DNA of 64,000 nucleotides from Legionella_C sp963803545 (GCA_963803545.1 CAWDMX010000004.1:124001-188000), one strand, 5' to 3'; numbered from the stretch's first letter, positions 27,449-36,190 are shown. Notes: a model not told the origin generated them from the sequence alone. Program-made: numbers and translations.

Positions 27449-28365
27449 TTTTGCTCTCCTGGACCTGGTTTAGGTGTTGTTGTTCCACGGATAAGAACCG
27501 ACGGGTTTTGGCGTAGTTGGGTGCTCACATTTTCCAAGTTTGCAGCAATGGCATTCAAATGATTCAGTAAACTTATTGCAGAAGGAAGTGCTTGTTGAGA
27601 AACTTTGGTGAAGGTTTCCTTACCGGCCTCCATTGCTTCAGTAACATTGTCTCCAGCAGTCCCAATCTGTTTAGTGAGCTTATTCATGCTAAATTTCAGA
27701 TCCCGAATAACCCCTGGTAAATCCTTGCTGACGGAAGCCATATTTTTTAATAAAACATCCGAATTGTGCAGACTGCTATCAATTACAGCACTATTTTGGG
27801 CAATGGTCTTGGTAAAAGACTCGATACTGATCAACGATTTTTTTAAAAGTAGCGTGTTCTCATCGTCAAAAATTTCTTTCAGATGAACGCTGACGTTATT
27901 AATATTTTCCGAAATGTCTTTAACTACGGCGTCAAGTTGATGAAATAAAGAAGGTTTTGTAGGAATTATGGGATAAGGCTGATTGGGAATTTTTTTTAAA
28001 GGGGTTAAATCAGAAGAGCTTGCTGCTAATCCTACAAAGCTTGTCCCAGTAATGCCTTGTGAAATAAGCGTTGCCGATGTGCTGGTAGTGATGGGGGTTC
28101 CTTCCTCAATGTTTAATAACAGCATTACTTCTTGTGGGTCGTTATGGCTCAGTTTTATTTTAAACACATTACCAACCTGTACCCCATTAAATTTAACCGG
28201 CGACTGCTCACTTAATCCTGAAACGGCTTCGTGGATGTAGACCGCATAGACCGAATATTTTTTTTGACCAAATCCCACTGAAAGCCATAAGCATGCAGCA
28301 ATTAGGGCGGTTGCAAGGACAATAACGGCTAGTCCCACTAAGGTGTAGTTAGTTTTCGCGTCCAA
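27445..28365 (-). CDS. mlaD: MlaD-type MCE substrate-binding protein
   Basis: A 306-residue inner-membrane-anchored periplasmic protein. One N-terminal TM (about 9-30) is followed by the MCE domain (about 38-115, VSGLSEQSPVKFNGVQVGNVFKIKL and GITGTSFVGLA). A long helical C-terminus (about 140-290) could form a tunnel. MCE proteins assemble as hexamers and ferry phospholipids between the membranes with a MlaEF engine. The long tail differs from the short E. coli MlaD and resembles MCE proteins with a PqiC partner. It begins 11 bp after the ATPase gene. Confidence 0.88.
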   Translation of the reverse strand: MDAKTNYTLVGLAVIVLATALIAACLWLSVGFGQKKYSVYAVYIHEAVSGLSEQSPVKFNGVQVGNVFKIKLSHNDPQEVMLLLNIEEGTPITTSTSATLISQGITGTSFVGLAASSSDLTPLKKIPNQPYPIIPTKPSLFHQLDAVVKDISENINNVSVHLKEIFDDENTLLLKKSLISIESFTKTIAQNSAVIDSSLHNSDVLLKNMASVSKDLPGVIRDLKFSMNKLTKQIGTAGDNVTEAMEAGKETFTKVSQQALPSAISLLNHLNAIAANLENVSTQLRQNPSVLIRGTTTPKPGPGEQK

Positions 28366-28376
28366 CGCATGTACTC

Positions 28377-29111
28377 CTAAATTTTGCTAAAATAATCGTG
28401 AATAAGAGGGTGCTTATTTTTTTTTAACTCTTTAAAAGGCTCCGCTGCAAGAATTTTCCCTTCACCTACAAAAGCAATTCTGTCGGTGCGCTTTAACGAT
28501 TCCATATCATGGCTTATCATCACAACAGTTAAATTGAGCGTGTCACGTAAAAAAACAATTAGGTCATCAAATAATCGTGCGCTATGGGGGTCTAAGCCTG
28601 TGGTGGGTTCATCCAAAAACAGCAGCTCAGGATCCATTGCTATAGCACGCGCGGCAGCAGCTCGACGCTGCATCCCTCCACTTAATTGCGACGGATATTT
28701 ATGCGCAGCATCCTTGGGGAGGCCGACCAACAAGAGTTTTAGCATGGCCAGACTCTGCATGAACCCTTTATCAAGCGAGGTAAACTCCTGTATTGGAAAC
28801 ATTATGTTTTCTAAAACGGTCATTGCTGAAAATAGAGCACTGTGTTGGAACAACATGCCCCAACGTTGGCGTACTTGCAACGCCTCATTGGAAGAGAGCT
28901 CCGCAATATTTTTTCCAAAAATAAATATATCGCCTGCGGTTGGTTTAAGCAACATCAAAATACTGCGTAAAATAGTTGTTTTACCGCTGCCACTACCACC
29001 AATGATAGCTAAAATCTCGCCCGGCTCTACTTTGAGATTAACATCAGAATGAACCCATTGGTCGCCTAAAAAATTTTTCAGACCTTTAATTTCGATAATA
29101 GGCTCGCTCAT
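28377..29111 (-). CDS. mlaF: Mce/Mla ABC transporter ATP-binding protein (MlaF-like)
   Basis: A 244-residue ABC ATPase: Walker A GGSGSGKTTI near residue 38, signature LSGGMQRRAAAARAIA, Walker B ELLFLDEPTTGLDP, and H-loop VMISHDM. The signature LSGGMQRR is typical of the MlaF family of lipid transporters. It overlaps the permease gene by one base (stop and start share position 29111). It energises the MlaE-like permease for lipid movement across the envelope. Confidence 0.91.
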   Translation of the reverse strand: MSEPIIEIKGLKNFLGDQWVHSDVNLKVEPGEILAIIGGSGSGKTTILRSILMLLKPTAGDIFIFGKNIAELSSNEALQVRQRWGMLFQHSALFSAMTVLENIMFPIQEFTSLDKGFMQSLAMLKLLLVGLPKDAAHKYPSQLSGGMQRRAAAARAIAMDPELLFLDEPTTGLDPHSARLFDDLIVFLRDTLNLTVVMISHDMESLKRTDRIAFVGEGKILAAEPFKELKKNKHPLIHDYFSKI

Positions 29112-30235
29112 TAAAGCCCCATCCAGCTGTATACAATAGAGAAAAGTGCGTCGGCAATAATAATTAAAAACAAAGCTTGCACCACACTTTTTGTTGTTTG
29201 TTTTCCAATGCTATCCGCGTTTGCTTTAACTAAAAATCCTTGATAGCAACCTACCAAAGAAATTATTAGTGCAAAAGCTGGGGCTTTGTATAAACCTAAA
29301 CAAAATTGTTGTAGGCCAACGGAATCACGCAGTCGGGTTAGAAAGTCAAGGTAATTTATATCAAGCATGGATTTCGACATCATCATGGCGCCAATTACAC
29401 TAAACAAGTCTCCCCAGAAAATTAATAAAGGAAATATCAGGAGCAACGCGATTACTTTTGGAACTACAAGCAATTCTGCGGGCGATAAACCCATCGTTTC
29501 AAGAGCGTCAATTTCCTCATTAATTTTCATACTTCCCAGTTGTGCGGTAAATGCAGAACTTGTACGGCCAGCTACAATGATAGCCGTTATTAAGGGAGCA
29601 AATTCACGAAAGATAGCCATGCCTGATAAATACGCTATAAAACTATTGGCTCCGTAAGTTTGCAGTTGCAAGCCCATTTGATAGGCTAAAACAACCCCAA
29701 TTAAAAACGCGAGTAAAGCCACAATAGGAAGCGCCTGGATGCCTGCGGAATATAAATTTGACATTATTCCTTGGATGCGAAACCGCCGCCAGTCGGTTAG
29801 CGCTCCAACTAAATTGCTGGCTAAGCTTCCAATGAGAACTATAAACCCATCGGCTTGTTGCAGCTTTTCGATGGTTGATTTACCAAGCTTATAAAGAATA
29901 TTTTCCTGAGAATTTTCTGGTTGGTCGTAATTAAGTTCTTGCTGTTGTTCAATAATTAAATTCAGCATTGCCTGCTGCTGTTTGGTGAAATCGCAAAACT
30001 GCACCGTCGTATTTTTTTCAATTTTATTTTTAAGAGTGATTAGACTAAGTGCTCCAGCGCTATCAAATTGTTTAACGTCCTTACCGTTAATAACAGTTTC
30101 TTTAACATCCGTTGTACTATCAATCGTAAAATTTTTTACAGCATCAAGCGTTGTTATGGTCCATTTTCCTTGGCAAACGTAGTGCTGCTGCTCACTATCG
30201 TAGACCAAGGCTGCGTCATCGGCCGAGTGTGTCAT
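29111..30235 (-). CDS. mlaE: MlaE-type ABC permease with N-terminal STAS-like domain
   Basis: A 374-residue protein. The first 105 residues are soluble and look like a STAS domain of the MlaB type (KQFDSAGALSLITLKN). The rest is an MlaE permease with about five membrane segments and the coupling motif TAQLGSMKINEEIDALETMGL. In E. coli MlaB is a separate protein, so this fuses regulator and permease. It is the first gene of the leftward permease-ATPase-MCE-lipoprotein operon and is divergent from fni, with 138 bp between. Confidence 0.91.
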   Translation of the reverse strand: MTHSADDAALVYDSEQQHYVCQGKWTITTLDAVKNFTIDSTTDVKETVINGKDVKQFDSAGALSLITLKNKIEKNTTVQFCDFTKQQQAMLNLIIEQQQELNYDQPENSQENILYKLGKSTIEKLQQADGFIVLIGSLASNLVGALTDWRRFRIQGIMSNLYSAGIQALPIVALLAFLIGVVLAYQMGLQLQTYGANSFIAYLSGMAIFREFAPLITAIIVAGRTSSAFTAQLGSMKINEEIDALETMGLSPAELLVVPKVIALLLIFPLLIFWGDLFSVIGAMMMSKSMLDINYLDFLTRLRDSVGLQQFCLGLYKAPAFALIISLVGCYQGFLVKANADSIGKQTTKSVVQALFLIIIADALFSIVYSWMGL

Positions 30236-30315
30236 AAGTGCTTGAAGTAGAAAGTAGGAATACGATAATACGCAATAGTTAATTGTCCTGCAAATAAATC
30301 ATTTTTATAAGCGAG

Positions 30316-30344
30316 TTGATAAAACAGTTAATAATTATGATAAA
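30316..30344 (+). promoter_or_regulatory. Candidate sigma-70 promoter for fni-mvaA-mvaK2
   Basis: TTGATA (30316-30321) lies 17 bp before GATAAA (30339-30344); an overlapping -10 TAAAAT (30341-30346) gives a 19-bp spacer. It sits about 30 bp before the fni ATG in the divergent gap with the Mce operon. The -35 differs from consensus by one base; the -10 is moderate. Confidence 0.42.
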
Positions 30345-30373
30345 ATACGTCAATTTATTTTTGTGTAGTTGCA

Positions 30374-31405
30374 ATGACTGATAATTATCAACAGTTTGAA
30401 CAAAGAAAGCACGACCATATACGGCTTGCCTTATTACCCTCTAATCAAGCGCTTGAATGCAATGTTTTTGATGGGTTTGACTTAACGCATGAGGCTATCC
30501 CCAATTTTAATTTTTCCGATATTTCCATTGAAAGTATGCGTTTTGGAAAAAAAATCGGCACGCCTTTTTTTGTAAGCTCAATGACCGCGGGGCATGCGGA
30601 TGCTAAATTGATTAATGGTAATTTAATGGCGGCGTGCGCTCATACGGGCTGGGCTATGGCTGTAGGCTCTCAACGCCGTGAGTTAACCGATAGGTCGGCG
30701 GCGTTTGAGTGGAGTGACTTGCGTAAACAATTTGCAAAAGTTTCCCTGTTTAGCAATATCGGTATTAGTCAGTTGATAACCGCTCGCTTGCAACAAATTA
30801 TCGAGATAGTTGAATCCTTAAATGCTGAAGCTTTGATTATTCACTGCAATCCGCTTCAAGAAGTAATACAGCAAGAGGGTACCCCGCAATTTGAGGGTGC
30901 ATGGGCCGCACTTTCTTCATTTTGCAAATCATTAACGCTTCCCGTTGTTATCAAAGAAACGGGTTGTGGATTTTCTAAGAATACTTTAATACGTCTTAAA
31001 AATGTTGGTGTATCCGCCGTCGATGTTAGTGGTTTAGGTGGAACCCATTGGGGAAGAATTGAAGGCGGGCGGGCGGTCTGTTCGCGTACAAAACAACGCG
31101 CAGCGCTTACCTTCCAAAATTGGGGTATTAATACAGTTCAGAGTGTGGAAAACGCTTTTGCATGTGAACCTGACTATGAGGTCTGGGGGTCAGGCGGGGT
31201 GCGAAATGGGTTGGATGCGGCAAAGTTACTTGCCTTAGGTGTTCAGTCTGTAGGCTTAGCTAAGGTTTTATTAGAAGCAGCTTTAGTAAGTGCTGAGGAA
31301 GTAATTCATATCATGGAAACATTTGAATATGAATTAAAAGCCGCCATGTTTTGCACAGGAAGTATTAACCTTGTTAATTTAAAGGAAAATAATGCTGCTA
31401 GATAA
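30374..31405 (+). CDS. fni: Type 2 isopentenyl-diphosphate delta-isomerase (FMN-dependent)
   Basis: A 343-residue TIM-barrel flavoprotein interconverting IPP and DMAPP. Visible motifs: MTAGHADAKLINGNLMAACA (FMN/NADPH region), AMAVGSQRREL, the phosphate-binding VSGLGGTHWGRIE, and VWGSGGVRNGLDAAKLLALG. This is the FMN enzyme and not the Nudix type 1 isomerase. It leads the fni-mvaA-mvaK2 operon and overlaps mvaA by 14 bp. Confidence 0.95.
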   Translation: MTDNYQQFEQRKHDHIRLALLPSNQALECNVFDGFDLTHEAIPNFNFSDISIESMRFGKKIGTPFFVSSMTAGHADAKLINGNLMAACAHTGWAMAVGSQRRELTDRSAAFEWSDLRKQFAKVSLFSNIGISQLITARLQQIIEIVESLNAEALIIHCNPLQEVIQQEGTPQFEGAWAALSSFCKSLTLPVVIKETGCGFSKNTLIRLKNVGVSAVDVSGLGGTHWGRIEGGRAVCSRTKQRAALTFQNWGINTVQSVENAFACEPDYEVWGSGGVRNGLDAAKLLALGVQSVGLAKVLLEAALVSAEEVIHIMETFEYELKAAMFCTGSINLVNLKENNAAR

Positions 31406-32684
31406 TTCGCATGAGCTCTTCAATGGTTTTTCTCGCCTGGATAGAAACCAACGATTTCAACGCTTGTTAGCTATGGGCGGGCTTACGCAAGAAGATATTA
31501 ATTTTTTAAACAACGGTGGCATTCAAAGCATGACTTTGGCCGATAAGTTAATTGAAAATGTTATCGGTTATTTTCAATTACCCTTAGGCGTTGCTACAAA
31601 TTTTTGTATAGATGGACAGGATTATATAATTCCTTTAGCTGTTGAGGAAACGTCAATAATTGCCGCTTTATCCAAAACCGCTAAATGGGTGCGAGAGCAT
31701 GGGACAATCACCACATCTGTTGATGGGAACTGTATTATTGGCCAGATCCAATTTGCTGAAGTAAAAGATTTCGCGCATTTACAAAAGATTTTTAATGAAA
31801 AAAAACAATTTTTAGTAAATATTGCCAACGAAAAGGTTGCTTACAATATGGTCAAGCGCGGCGGTGGGGTAGTAGACCTAACACTGCGTTTATTGAAGCG
31901 GGAAGATGGAAAGATAATGGCCGTTATTCACCTCAGCATGAACAGTTGCGATGCCATGGGTGCCAACATAATTAATCAAGTTTTAGAGTTTTTGAAACCG
32001 CATTTGGAACGGCTCACGGGTGAAAAGGTGAGTATGTGTATTTTATCAAACTTAAACGACCAAAAGTTAACTACTGCGGAAGTAAGAATTAATGACGTAG
32101 ACGCGCAATTAGGTCATAAAATAGAGGAGGCCTCTTTTTTTGCAGAAACTGACCCCTACAGAGCTGCAACCCATAATAAAGGGGTAATGAACGGTATCGA
32201 TCCTGTGGTTATAGCTACAGGAAACGACTGGCGTGCGGTTGAGGCTGGAGTTCATGCTTATGCGGCGCGCTCGGGCCAATATTCTGCGATAACGCAATGG
32301 CGTTATTCGAATAGACAATTACTAGGGCGAATTGTGGCACCGATCGTCGTTGGCACGGTTGGCGGGGTTACCGCTATTCATCCAACCGCTAAATTAAGCC
32401 TACAAATGATGGGCATTGAGTCTGCGAATCATCTATCGCGCATAATTGCCGCAGTCGGGTTGGTACAAAATTTAGGCGCTTTAAAAGCCTTATGTACCGA
32501 CGGCATTATCAAAGGACACATGAAGCTTCATATCGATAATTTATTAATGAGTGCTGGTGCGACAGATACGGAAACAGCGGCATTAAAAGCCGGGCTCCAA
32601 ACATTCTTGGCTTCCAATAAACACGTGAGCCTTAGTAATGCCGTGGAGTTACTAACAACCATGCGACGGTCTGCAAAAGCGTGA
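31392..32684 (+). CDS. mvaA: Hydroxymethylglutaryl-CoA reductase, class II
   Basis: A 430-residue enzyme reducing HMG-CoA to mevalonate. Motifs: ENVIGYFQLPLGVATNF (catalytic Glu region), MNSCDAMGANIINQV (cofactor/substrate binding), THNKGVMNGIDPVVIATGND (catalytic Lys and Asp), and the C-terminal histidine segment around SANHLSRI. Length and the DAMGAN motif indicate the bacterial class II form. It overlaps fni upstream by 14 bp and shares a GTGA junction with mvaK2. Confidence 0.94.
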   Translation: MLLDNSHELFNGFSRLDRNQRFQRLLAMGGLTQEDINFLNNGGIQSMTLADKLIENVIGYFQLPLGVATNFCIDGQDYIIPLAVEETSIIAALSKTAKWVREHGTITTSVDGNCIIGQIQFAEVKDFAHLQKIFNEKKQFLVNIANEKVAYNMVKRGGGVVDLTLRLLKREDGKIMAVIHLSMNSCDAMGANIINQVLEFLKPHLERLTGEKVSMCILSNLNDQKLTTAEVRINDVDAQLGHKIEEASFFAETDPYRAATHNKGVMNGIDPVVIATGNDWRAVEAGVHAYAARSGQYSAITQWRYSNRQLLGRIVAPIVVGTVGGVTAIHPTAKLSLQMMGIESANHLSRIIAAVGLVQNLGALKALCTDGIIKGHMKLHIDNLLMSAGATDTETAALKAGLQTFLASNKHVSLSNAVELLTTMRRSAKA

Positions 32685-33532
32685 AGTGGCACATTCCCGC
32701 TAAGACATTTTTTTTAGGGGAGTACTGCGCCTTACATGGTAAAGGGGCGCTACTAGTCACAACGCGTCCTCTTTTTTCAATGACATTATCATTAAACTCG
32801 AAGCCTACAAGCATTCATCCTGATTCGCCAGCAGGTAAATATTGGAAAAAACAACAACATCCCTGGTTTTTACACTGGGAAGATCCCTATTTGGGCAAAG
32901 GAGGAATGGGCGCATCCAGCGCGCAATTCATCGGTGCTTACTTGGCGCATTGTTATTTAGAAAATGCGCCTGCAAACCGCGAAGACATGCTTACGCAGTT
33001 TTATAGCTGCGCCTGGCAGGAAGTTGGATTAAAACCGAGTGGATACGATATTCTTGCTCAAAGCCAAGAAGGTTTTGTGTATATAAACAGAGAGCAGCAG
33101 CTCAATAAAAGTTATCATTGGCAGTTTAGCGACATCAGCTTTCTTCTGGTTCATACCGGCGTTAAACTAGCGACGCACCAACATTTAGAAAGCTTACCTT
33201 CTGTTGATACCGGCAATTTAGCAGGACTTGTAGATGTCGGAATATTGGCATTTGAAAAACTAGACAGCAGCGCATTGATACACGCGGTTAATGCGTATCA
33301 AAAAGAATTACAACAACTAGGTTTTAGCAGCGAACATACTCAGCAATTGATTCGCAACTTTCGGACCATTCCAGGCGTAATAACGGCTAAAGGCTGCGGC
33401 GCGCTTGGTGCAGATGTAATCTTATTAATCACCGAAACTAAGGCGACAGAGAATATTGTCTGTCTTATAAACGAACAAGGGTTTCAAATACTCGCGTCTA
33501 CAAACAGCATCAACACTCAAGGGTTTTTCTAA
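32681..33532 (+). CDS. mvaK2: Phosphomevalonate kinase-like GHMP kinase
   Basis: A 283-residue GHMP-fold kinase. N-terminal PAKTFFLGEYCALHGKGALLV is motif 1, KGGMGASSAQFIGAYLA is the ATP loop and KGCGALGADVILLI is motif 3. GTG at 32681 overlaps the mvaA stop (GTGA). With mvaK1 and mvaD assigned elsewhere in the window, this is the missing phosphomevalonate kinase. The assignment rests on pathway context as well as motifs, because GHMP kinases are hard to separate by sequence. It is the last gene before the tRNA cluster. Confidence 0.83.
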   Translation: MKWHIPAKTFFLGEYCALHGKGALLVTTRPLFSMTLSLNSKPTSIHPDSPAGKYWKKQQHPWFLHWEDPYLGKGGMGASSAQFIGAYLAHCYLENAPANREDMLTQFYSCAWQEVGLKPSGYDILAQSQEGFVYINREQQLNKSYHWQFSDISFLLVHTGVKLATHQHLESLPSVDTGNLAGLVDVGILAFEKLDSSALIHAVNAYQKELQQLGFSSEHTQQLIRNFRTIPGVITAKGCGALGADVILLITETKATENIVCLINEQGFQILASTNSINTQGFF

Positions 33533-33657
33533 AATTACGTAATAATTTTTCCTTTAGAGCCGCCGATAAGAGATATTCGCCTAAAAAATAATAAAAAGTA
33601 ATTAAAACACTTGAAATTAGACCCACTTATTCTGTATTATTGCGTGCTTAACGTGTG

Positions 33658-33733
33658 GGGCCGTTAGCTCAGTCGGTAGAGCAGAAGGCTTTTAACCTTT
33701 GTGTCGTAAGTTCGATTCTTACACGGCCCACCA
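33658..33733 (+). tRNA. tRNA-Lys (anticodon TTT), copy 1
   Basis: A 76-nt cloverleaf with encoded CCA. The acceptor stem GGGCCGT pairs with ACGGCCC. The anticodon stem GAAGG/CCTTT encloses loop CTTTTAA, giving anticodon TTT. The T-arm GTAAG-TTCGATT-CTTAC is perfect. It decodes AAA/AAG. It is first in a three-tRNA cluster and identical to the next copy. Confidence 0.96.
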
Positions 33734-33756
33734 AAAAAAACCCATTTTCATCCTAT

Positions 33757-33832
33757 GGGCCGTTAGCTCAGTCGGTAGAGCAGAAGGCTTTTAACCTTTG
33801 TGTCGTAAGTTCGATTCTTACACGGCCCACCA
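33757..33832 (+). tRNA. tRNA-Lys (anticodon TTT), copy 2
   Basis: Identical over 76 nt to the preceding tRNA-Lys and separated from it by 23 bp of A-rich spacer. Same stems, loop CTTTTAA and encoded CCA. A tandem duplication is the simplest origin. Confidence 0.96.
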
Positions 33833-33839
33833 CACATTA

Positions 33840-33916
33840 GCGCTCGTAGCTCAGCTGGATAGAGTACTTGGCTTCGAACCAAGGTGTCGGGGGTTCGAGT
33901 CCCTCCGAGCGCACCA
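33840..33916 (+). tRNA. tRNA-Arg (anticodon TCG)
   Basis: A 77-nt cloverleaf with encoded CCA. Acceptor GCGCTCG pairs with CGAGCGC. The anticodon stem CTTGG/CCAAG has loop CTTCGAA, anticodon TCG. T-arm GGGGG-TTCGAGT-CCCTC. It starts 7 bp after the second tRNA-Lys and is the last core feature before the accessory region. Confidence 0.95.
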
Positions 33917-34052
33917 TATACAGCAAGGCTTTCCGCCCTTTTTGTGCCCTAAAAAACAAGTCCGTGTGACGAAACATGTCGTAAAATTTGATTCATGATT
34001 GGCAATTATCCTGCATGCAACTTAGTCATATAGCCAAACTCAAATAAAATGA

Positions 34053-34595
34053 TTATAATTTTGGCGCATTAAAAAGGTCATCGAGAGAGCATTGAGTTGT
34101 TCTACGAATAGCTTTAGCTTGTGCCCACTTATGTTCTATAGGATTTAAATCGGGTGAATAAGGTGGAAGATACTCAAGCAAATGTCCTGCTTGTTCAATA
34201 AGTTCATAGGTTGAGAGGGATTTGTGGAACGCTGCATTATCCATAACGATAATGCTCTGGCGCTTAAGTTTGGGCAACAAATCCTGAGCAAGCCAAGCCT
34301 CAAAGGTAGCTGTATTAATATTGCCCTGAAAAAGGGAGACTGTAAGCAAGTGCTCACCCAATAAAGCGCCTATGGCGTTGGTTCGTCCACGAGCCCCCCA
34401 GTCTTGTGTGCCGTAACATCGTTGGCCTTTTAATGCATAACCATGAGTACGAGGCATATCATGAGCAAATCCGCTCTCATCTAAATAAACAATATCCATG
34501 TCATGGGATTGATACGTATTTATTTTATTTTGAAACAATAAGCGCTTTTTTTCGTCTGTCTTTGGATGAATGAGTGTTTTTTTTATACGTGACAC
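34053..34595 (-). CDS. IS630 transposase, C-terminal DDE frame
   Basis: A 180-residue frame holding the catalytic DDE core: Asp in IVYLDESGF, Asp in IIVMDNAAFHKS, and Glu in YLPPYSPDLNPIEHKWAQAK, the IS630/Tc1-mariner hallmark. Expression needs a +1 (or -2) shift from the N-terminal frame, or transcript slippage on the A8 run. The catalytic residues are intact, so the element may still be active if shifting occurs. Confidence 0.82.
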   Translation of the reverse strand: MSRIKKTLIHPKTDEKKRLLFQNKINTYQSHDMDIVYLDESGFAHDMPRTHGYALKGQRCYGTQDWGARGRTNAIGALLGEHLLTVSLFQGNINTATFEAWLAQDLLPKLKRQSIIVMDNAAFHKSLSTYELIEQAGHLLEYLPPYSPDLNPIEHKWAQAKAIRRTTQCSLDDLFNAPKL

Positions 34596-34878
34596 CCAAA
34601 CGTTTTAGTGCCCAATATATCCCGCTCTGGCTTGCACCAAGACGCTCTGCTCGTTCGTATTGATAACTATCAGGGTGTTCTTCAACGTCCTTTTTTAGCA
34701 ACTCCATATCTATTTTAGTGGCTGATTTATTCCGTGTTTTTTTAGGCTCTAATTCAATGAGCCATCTCATTACACTCGCCTTTCCAACTCCAAAGCGAAT
34801 CGCTACTCCCTCTACGCTTAAACCTTCTTTTTCACGTACCCTTAATACTTGTTTCCGAAAATCAACTGAATAGGTCAT
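34525..34878 (-). CDS. IS630 transposase, N-terminal frame
   Basis: A 117-residue product with two helix-turn-helix segments (MTYSVDFRKQVLRVREKEGL, then IRFGVGKASVMRWL, and a second near ERLGASQSGIYWALKRLGV). It binds the terminal repeats. The frame ends within the start of the DDE frame and overlaps it by 71 bp. The second frame is +1 relative to this one. An A8 run (34577-34584, minus-strand sense) and an A7 run in the overlap are candidate slip sites. Confidence 0.82.
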   Translation of the reverse strand: MTYSVDFRKQVLRVREKEGLSVEGVAIRFGVGKASVMRWLIELEPKKTRNKSATKIDMELLKKDVEEHPDSYQYERAERLGASQSGIYWALKRLGVTYKKNTHSSKDRRKKALIVSK

Positions 34879-34963
34879 AATAAATAGTTCATTATAATCA
34901 AATTATTTTAATTTGGCTATAACCAACTGATTTTTATAATTATAATTGGAAAGTTCTAATAGA

Positions 34964-34986
34964 GGACTTGGTGTTTAATCAAGTCC
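34964..34986. repeat. Hairpin GGACTTG/CAAGTCC
   Basis: A perfect 7-bp stem with a 9-nt loop, just outside the right end of the IS630 element. There is no T-tract on either side, so it is at best a weak terminator. Together with the next hairpin it is the only structure I see in the 275-bp gap 34920-35194. Confidence 0.4.
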
Positions 34987-35134
34987 AACTATCTACTTTA
35001 AAATTTTACTATTAAGAGTTGCTGTCCCATTTGCCGTTCCTCAGTTTATATCTAATGCAATTTGAAGTTAAATTTCTAAAAAATATACCCATCCAGATTT
35101 AAGGAGATTCAGAGTTGGCTTTTGTTATAGGATT

Positions 35135-35154
35135 ATCGCTTTTGACCAAGCGAT
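35135..35154 (-). terminator. Hairpin downstream of methyltransferase gene, possible terminator
   Basis: ATCGCTT and AAGCGAT form a perfect 7-bp stem with a 6-nt loop, 40 bp past the stop codon of the leftward methyltransferase gene. No U-tract follows, so intrinsic termination is uncertain. Confidence 0.35.
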
Positions 35155-35194
35155 GGGAAAGGCTGACCGTTAGCAAGACCTGAATTATTTCGAC

Positions 35195-36190
35195 TTACAC
35201 TGGTTGAGCTTCTATTAAATAAGACCCCATAGGAATAGGAGTGCAGCTGATTAATTTAAAGTTTGCCTTATTAAGCAAATCACCGTACTGATTTTCAGTG
35301 CGCTCTCGTCCGTTTGTAGTAACCAGCATGTTTAAGTCCATCCATTTGGCGATATCAAATTGATTTTCAGCGTTGATAAGGGATTCTATTAATATTAATT
35401 TTCCTCCTTTTAACATCGCCTTATGACAATTGTCCAAAATTTTAATAGCATGCACATCATTCCAGCTATGAATGATGTGGGATAATAAATAAGTATCAGC
35501 ATCTGCTGGAACCGATTCAAGAAAGTTGCCAGCGACCAATTCAATCGTGTTTTCTGTTGCTGCAGTGTCGGCAATAACCGATTCACAATCTAACAAAATG
35601 CCCTGAATATGAGGATATTTCTTGATGATTTCCATCAGCATACATCCACTTCCGCCACCAACGTCAACAAGCTTTTTAGTATTAGAGAAGTCATAGCTGT
35701 TTAATATAGCCTGGACTCTGGGTGTTGCAGTTTGTTTCAGGTAACGACTTAATACCTCGAATCTTTCAGGATTTTGATACAGATGAGAATAAAAACTATT
35801 GTTATATAAAGATGAAAAAGATTCCTCTCCTGACTTCACTGAATCAAAGAGCTTGCCCCAGGCTTGATAGGGTTCTTCGCCATATAAAAATACTTTGGAT
35901 TTCATGGAGGATTCATGTCTTTCACTGAGTAAACTGGATAGTGCTGTGTTAGCAAATTTTTTCCCAGGATATTCTTCAAATATTTTGATACTGGCCAAGG
36001 TTCGTAATAATCGATACACCGCATCGATATTGCATTTTGTTATTTGTCCAATTTCTTCGCAAGATAAAGGGCCTTCGTCAAGTAAATCAGCTATACCAAG
36101 CTTTGTTGCTACATGGATAGCCTGGGTGATTTGAAATCCAAACAGCCATTGAGACATCGTTTGGATTGGATCATTATTTTTATTATTCAT
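35195..36190 (-). CDS. SAM-dependent O-methyltransferase, plant/hydroxyneurosporene type
   Basis: A 331-residue class I methyltransferase. The N-terminal winged-helix dimerisation domain (about 10-100) contains QITQAIHVATKLGIADLLDEGP and IDAVYRLLRTLASIKIFEE. The C-terminal domain has SAM motif I VDVGGGSGCMLMEIIKKYP near residue 175 and the catalytic region SHIIHSWNDVHAIKILDNC. The His in SHIIHSWND matches the general base of this family. Relatives methylate hydroxyl groups of small aromatic or polyketide metabolites. It is divergent from the MATE gene by 64 bp. Substrate unknown. Confidence 0.82.
   Translation of the reverse strand: MNNKNNDPIQTMSQWLFGFQITQAIHVATKLGIADLLDEGPLSCEEIGQITKCNIDAVYRLLRTLASIKIFEEYPGKKFANTALSSLLSERHESSMKSKVFLYGEEPYQAWGKLFDSVKSGEESFSSLYNNSFYSHLYQNPERFEVLSRYLKQTATPRVQAILNSYDFSNTKKLVDVGGGSGCMLMEIIKKYPHIQGILLDCESVIADTAATENTIELVAGNFLESVPADADTYLLSHIIHSWNDVHAIKILDNCHKAMLKGGKLILIESLINAENQFDIAKWMDLNMLVTTNGRERTENQYGDLLNKANFKLISCTPIPMGSYLIEAQPV

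Larger units (their letters stand above)
34031..34919 (-). mobile_element. IS630-family insertion sequence
   Basis: An 889-bp element. The left end TAGCCAAACTCAAATAAAATG and the reverse complement of the right end, TAGCCAAATTAAAATAATTTG, form imperfect terminal inverted repeats. Both sides are flanked by TA, the IS630 target duplication. It encodes a transposase on the minus strand in two overlapping frames. It lies 114 bp downstream of tRNA-Arg. Confidence 0.85.

Noticed and set aside
33655..33998. Open frames across the tRNA cluster on the plus strand
   Set aside because: They are read-through of the tRNA genes; the repeated peptide simply mirrors the two identical tRNA-Lys copies.
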